Assembly: GCA_964016885.1 (NCBI GenBank)
Contig: OZ024744.1
Span: forward strand, 29,329,108 to 29,393,107
Reading direction: 5' to 3'
Origin: Eledone cirrhosa
Taxonomy: Eukaryota; Mollusca; Cephalopoda; Octopoda; Eledonidae
Length of the DNA stretch: 64,000 nucleotides
This document shows, piece by piece, positions 63,001 to 64,000 of this stretch (positions are counted from its first letter, which is position 1; each line of letters opens with the position of its first letter). The position numbers were made by a program, and so were the translations under genes. The notes beneath the pieces were generated by a model. The model saw nothing but the letters and a program-made list of their open reading frames with translations, had not been told where the DNA came from and ran no database searches.

Positions 63001-63180
63001 AAAATTCCTCGCTTGGCAGTGCTACAGGGGGACACTGGCGGTTCGAGATAAACTCTACAGGCACGGAAGAGTTGTCAAACGGACCTGCCCGAGATGCGCA
63101 AACATCACCAACAACAACAAGCGAAAGAGTGGAGCTGGTACCCCTCCCCGACCTCAGAGAATCGGACATGGAGTGTGAGG
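60077..63180 (+). pseudogene. Tx1/L1-like LINE ORF2, decayed
   Basis: APE start MAILIVASLNVRGLGSSWKQ and LEMDVIAISETRISD (60,077-60,286), then RLVAVYAPTGAGRPDFFKRL and LLLAGDWTGI. RT: DNFRPIILLNTEFKILAKVL (61,626-61,690), LDRVDHRYLEAV, RSVRQGLPRSSILYVLTPEP, and the catalytic AVSAYADDSSG (62,123-62,150). The post-RT stretch VEVANAYIASVIFYRLTVVP and NFERLLVKFLWRRQVPLVRL is typical of Tx1-like LINEs. The CPRC knuckle is near 63,090. Many frameshifts and deletions. Confidence 0.85.
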
Positions 63181-63269
63181 TGGGAGAGGGATGTCAAAAG
63201 GTCGCAAGAAGGCACAAACGCAGAAGCAGCGCATCCTCGCATTCGAAAAGGGAGGAAAGAAATGGAAAA

Positions 63270-64000
63270 AGGGAATAGGCAGCATAAATGCGCGTGGCTT
63301 GGGATCGTCATGGAAGCAGCAGCCACCTGCTCAACGACCTCAGGTCACTAAACATAGATGTAGTGGCCATCAGCGAGACCAGAATCTCCGAAGCACGGGC
63401 CTTCGCACCGATCTTCGGCGGCTACGATGTGTACGCATCTCCCAGCCGTCCTGGATCGGGGGAAGAGTTGCTGTGCTTTTTCGGAGAGCTTTGGATCTCG
63501 CCAAACGGGCCATCTTCCTGGACCCAGAAGGTAAGTTAGTGGTGCTGGACGTGACCAGCGGAGACGGGCAAGCATTCAGGCTAGTGGCCGTCTATGCCTC
63601 AACAGGAGCAGGGCGGCCTGATTTCTTCTGGCGTTTGGAGACCTTTCTAGGAACGTCCCGCTCTTTAATGTTAGTGGGCGACTGGAACGGGATCTTAGAT
63701 GCACGCTGGCACTGAAGCGGAGTGTTGCGAAAAGCCGAGAACAACCGCTGAAGTACGGGAGGCAATGACTGGCTGCACAAGGGGTAAATCGCCTTGTTTG
63801 GATGGTCTGCCCTATGAACTTTACGTACAGATGCCAGACTTGTTCGGGGGCCTCTTGGCGGACATCTACTGCAACTGGCAACTGAACGGGAGAATTCCCA
63901 GCTCTGTGAGCCGAGGAGAGGTGGCACTGCTGAGAAAGGATCTGAACAAGGGGGATAATTTCAGGCCCATAACTCTGCTAAACACAGAGTTCAAGATTTT
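63270..64000 (+). pseudogene. Second Tx1/L1-like LINE copy, cut by window end
   Basis: Repeats the APE start (NARGLGSSWKQ near 63,285; DVVAISETRISEARAFAPIF), LVVLDVTSGDGQAFRLVAVY and LMLVGDWNGILDARW. A deletion to about 63,750 follows, then GLPYELYVQMPDLFGGLLAD, NGRIPSSVSRGEVALLRKDL and DNFRPITLLNTEFKI up to the last base. Tandem same-strand arrangement with the previous copy. Frameshifted in the APE part. Confidence 0.85.

Overview
The window is eukaryotic and almost entirely repetitive DNA; I see no convincing host gene. The best guess is a cephalopod mollusc, probably an octopus. This rests on several tRNA-derived SINE copies of the type I recall from cephalopods (22.8, 23.8-24.1, 49.9, 58.7 kb), on abundant ATGT, AT and TTA microsatellites, and on many LINE and Penelope-like elements.

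Layout. 1-22,770 is a satellite array with a monomer of about 408-428 bp. It is interrupted twice by the same 5'-truncated Penelope-like element (PLE), the two insertions lying in a tandem 4.9-kb higher-order duplication. Each monomer retains a sequence that folds as a type I hammerhead ribozyme (HHR) on the + strand: CUGACGA core, a stem II with AAUA loop, GAAA, a minimal stem III, and a GUA cleavage triplet. I located 45 copies. Thirty-three keep both core strands, ten share a C3-to-G change and two share a G12-to-A change. Stem I shows a compensated difference between monomer subfamilies. Transcripts would be predicted to self-cleave into units of about 0.4 kb, as in satellite HHRs and animal 'retrozymes', which are thought to rely on PLE machinery. 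This is the most interesting system in the window.

22.8-38.2 kb is a nest of minus-strand non-LTR retrotransposons of the restriction-like-endonuclease type (R4/Dong/Rex6-like RT with an F-x-DD motif, a CCHC knuckle and a C-terminal nuclease). Two are near full length, each with one evident frameshift (24.4-27.8 and 33.9-37.4 kb); one is heavily decayed (31.2-33.1 kb). Between them lie SINEs, a 677-bp tandem duplication, a perfect 50-bp inverted repeat and three internally deleted LINE copies.

38.2-43 kb holds a palindrome, a young non-autonomous LTR retrotransposon with a tRNA-Trp-like primer site and unusual 54-56 bp flanking duplications, and a PLE tail with its own HHR (42,761-42,803).

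43.4-54.4 kb holds a decayed APE-type LINE with C-terminal C2H2 fingers, several inverted repeats, a 51-bp minisatellite, LINE fragments and a third kind of RT pseudogene. 54.5-64 kb holds a 44-bp minisatellite, a PLE RT remnant with a second HHR (56,705-56,755), inverted-repeat elements, and two decayed Tx1/L1-like LINE copies, the last running off the window end.
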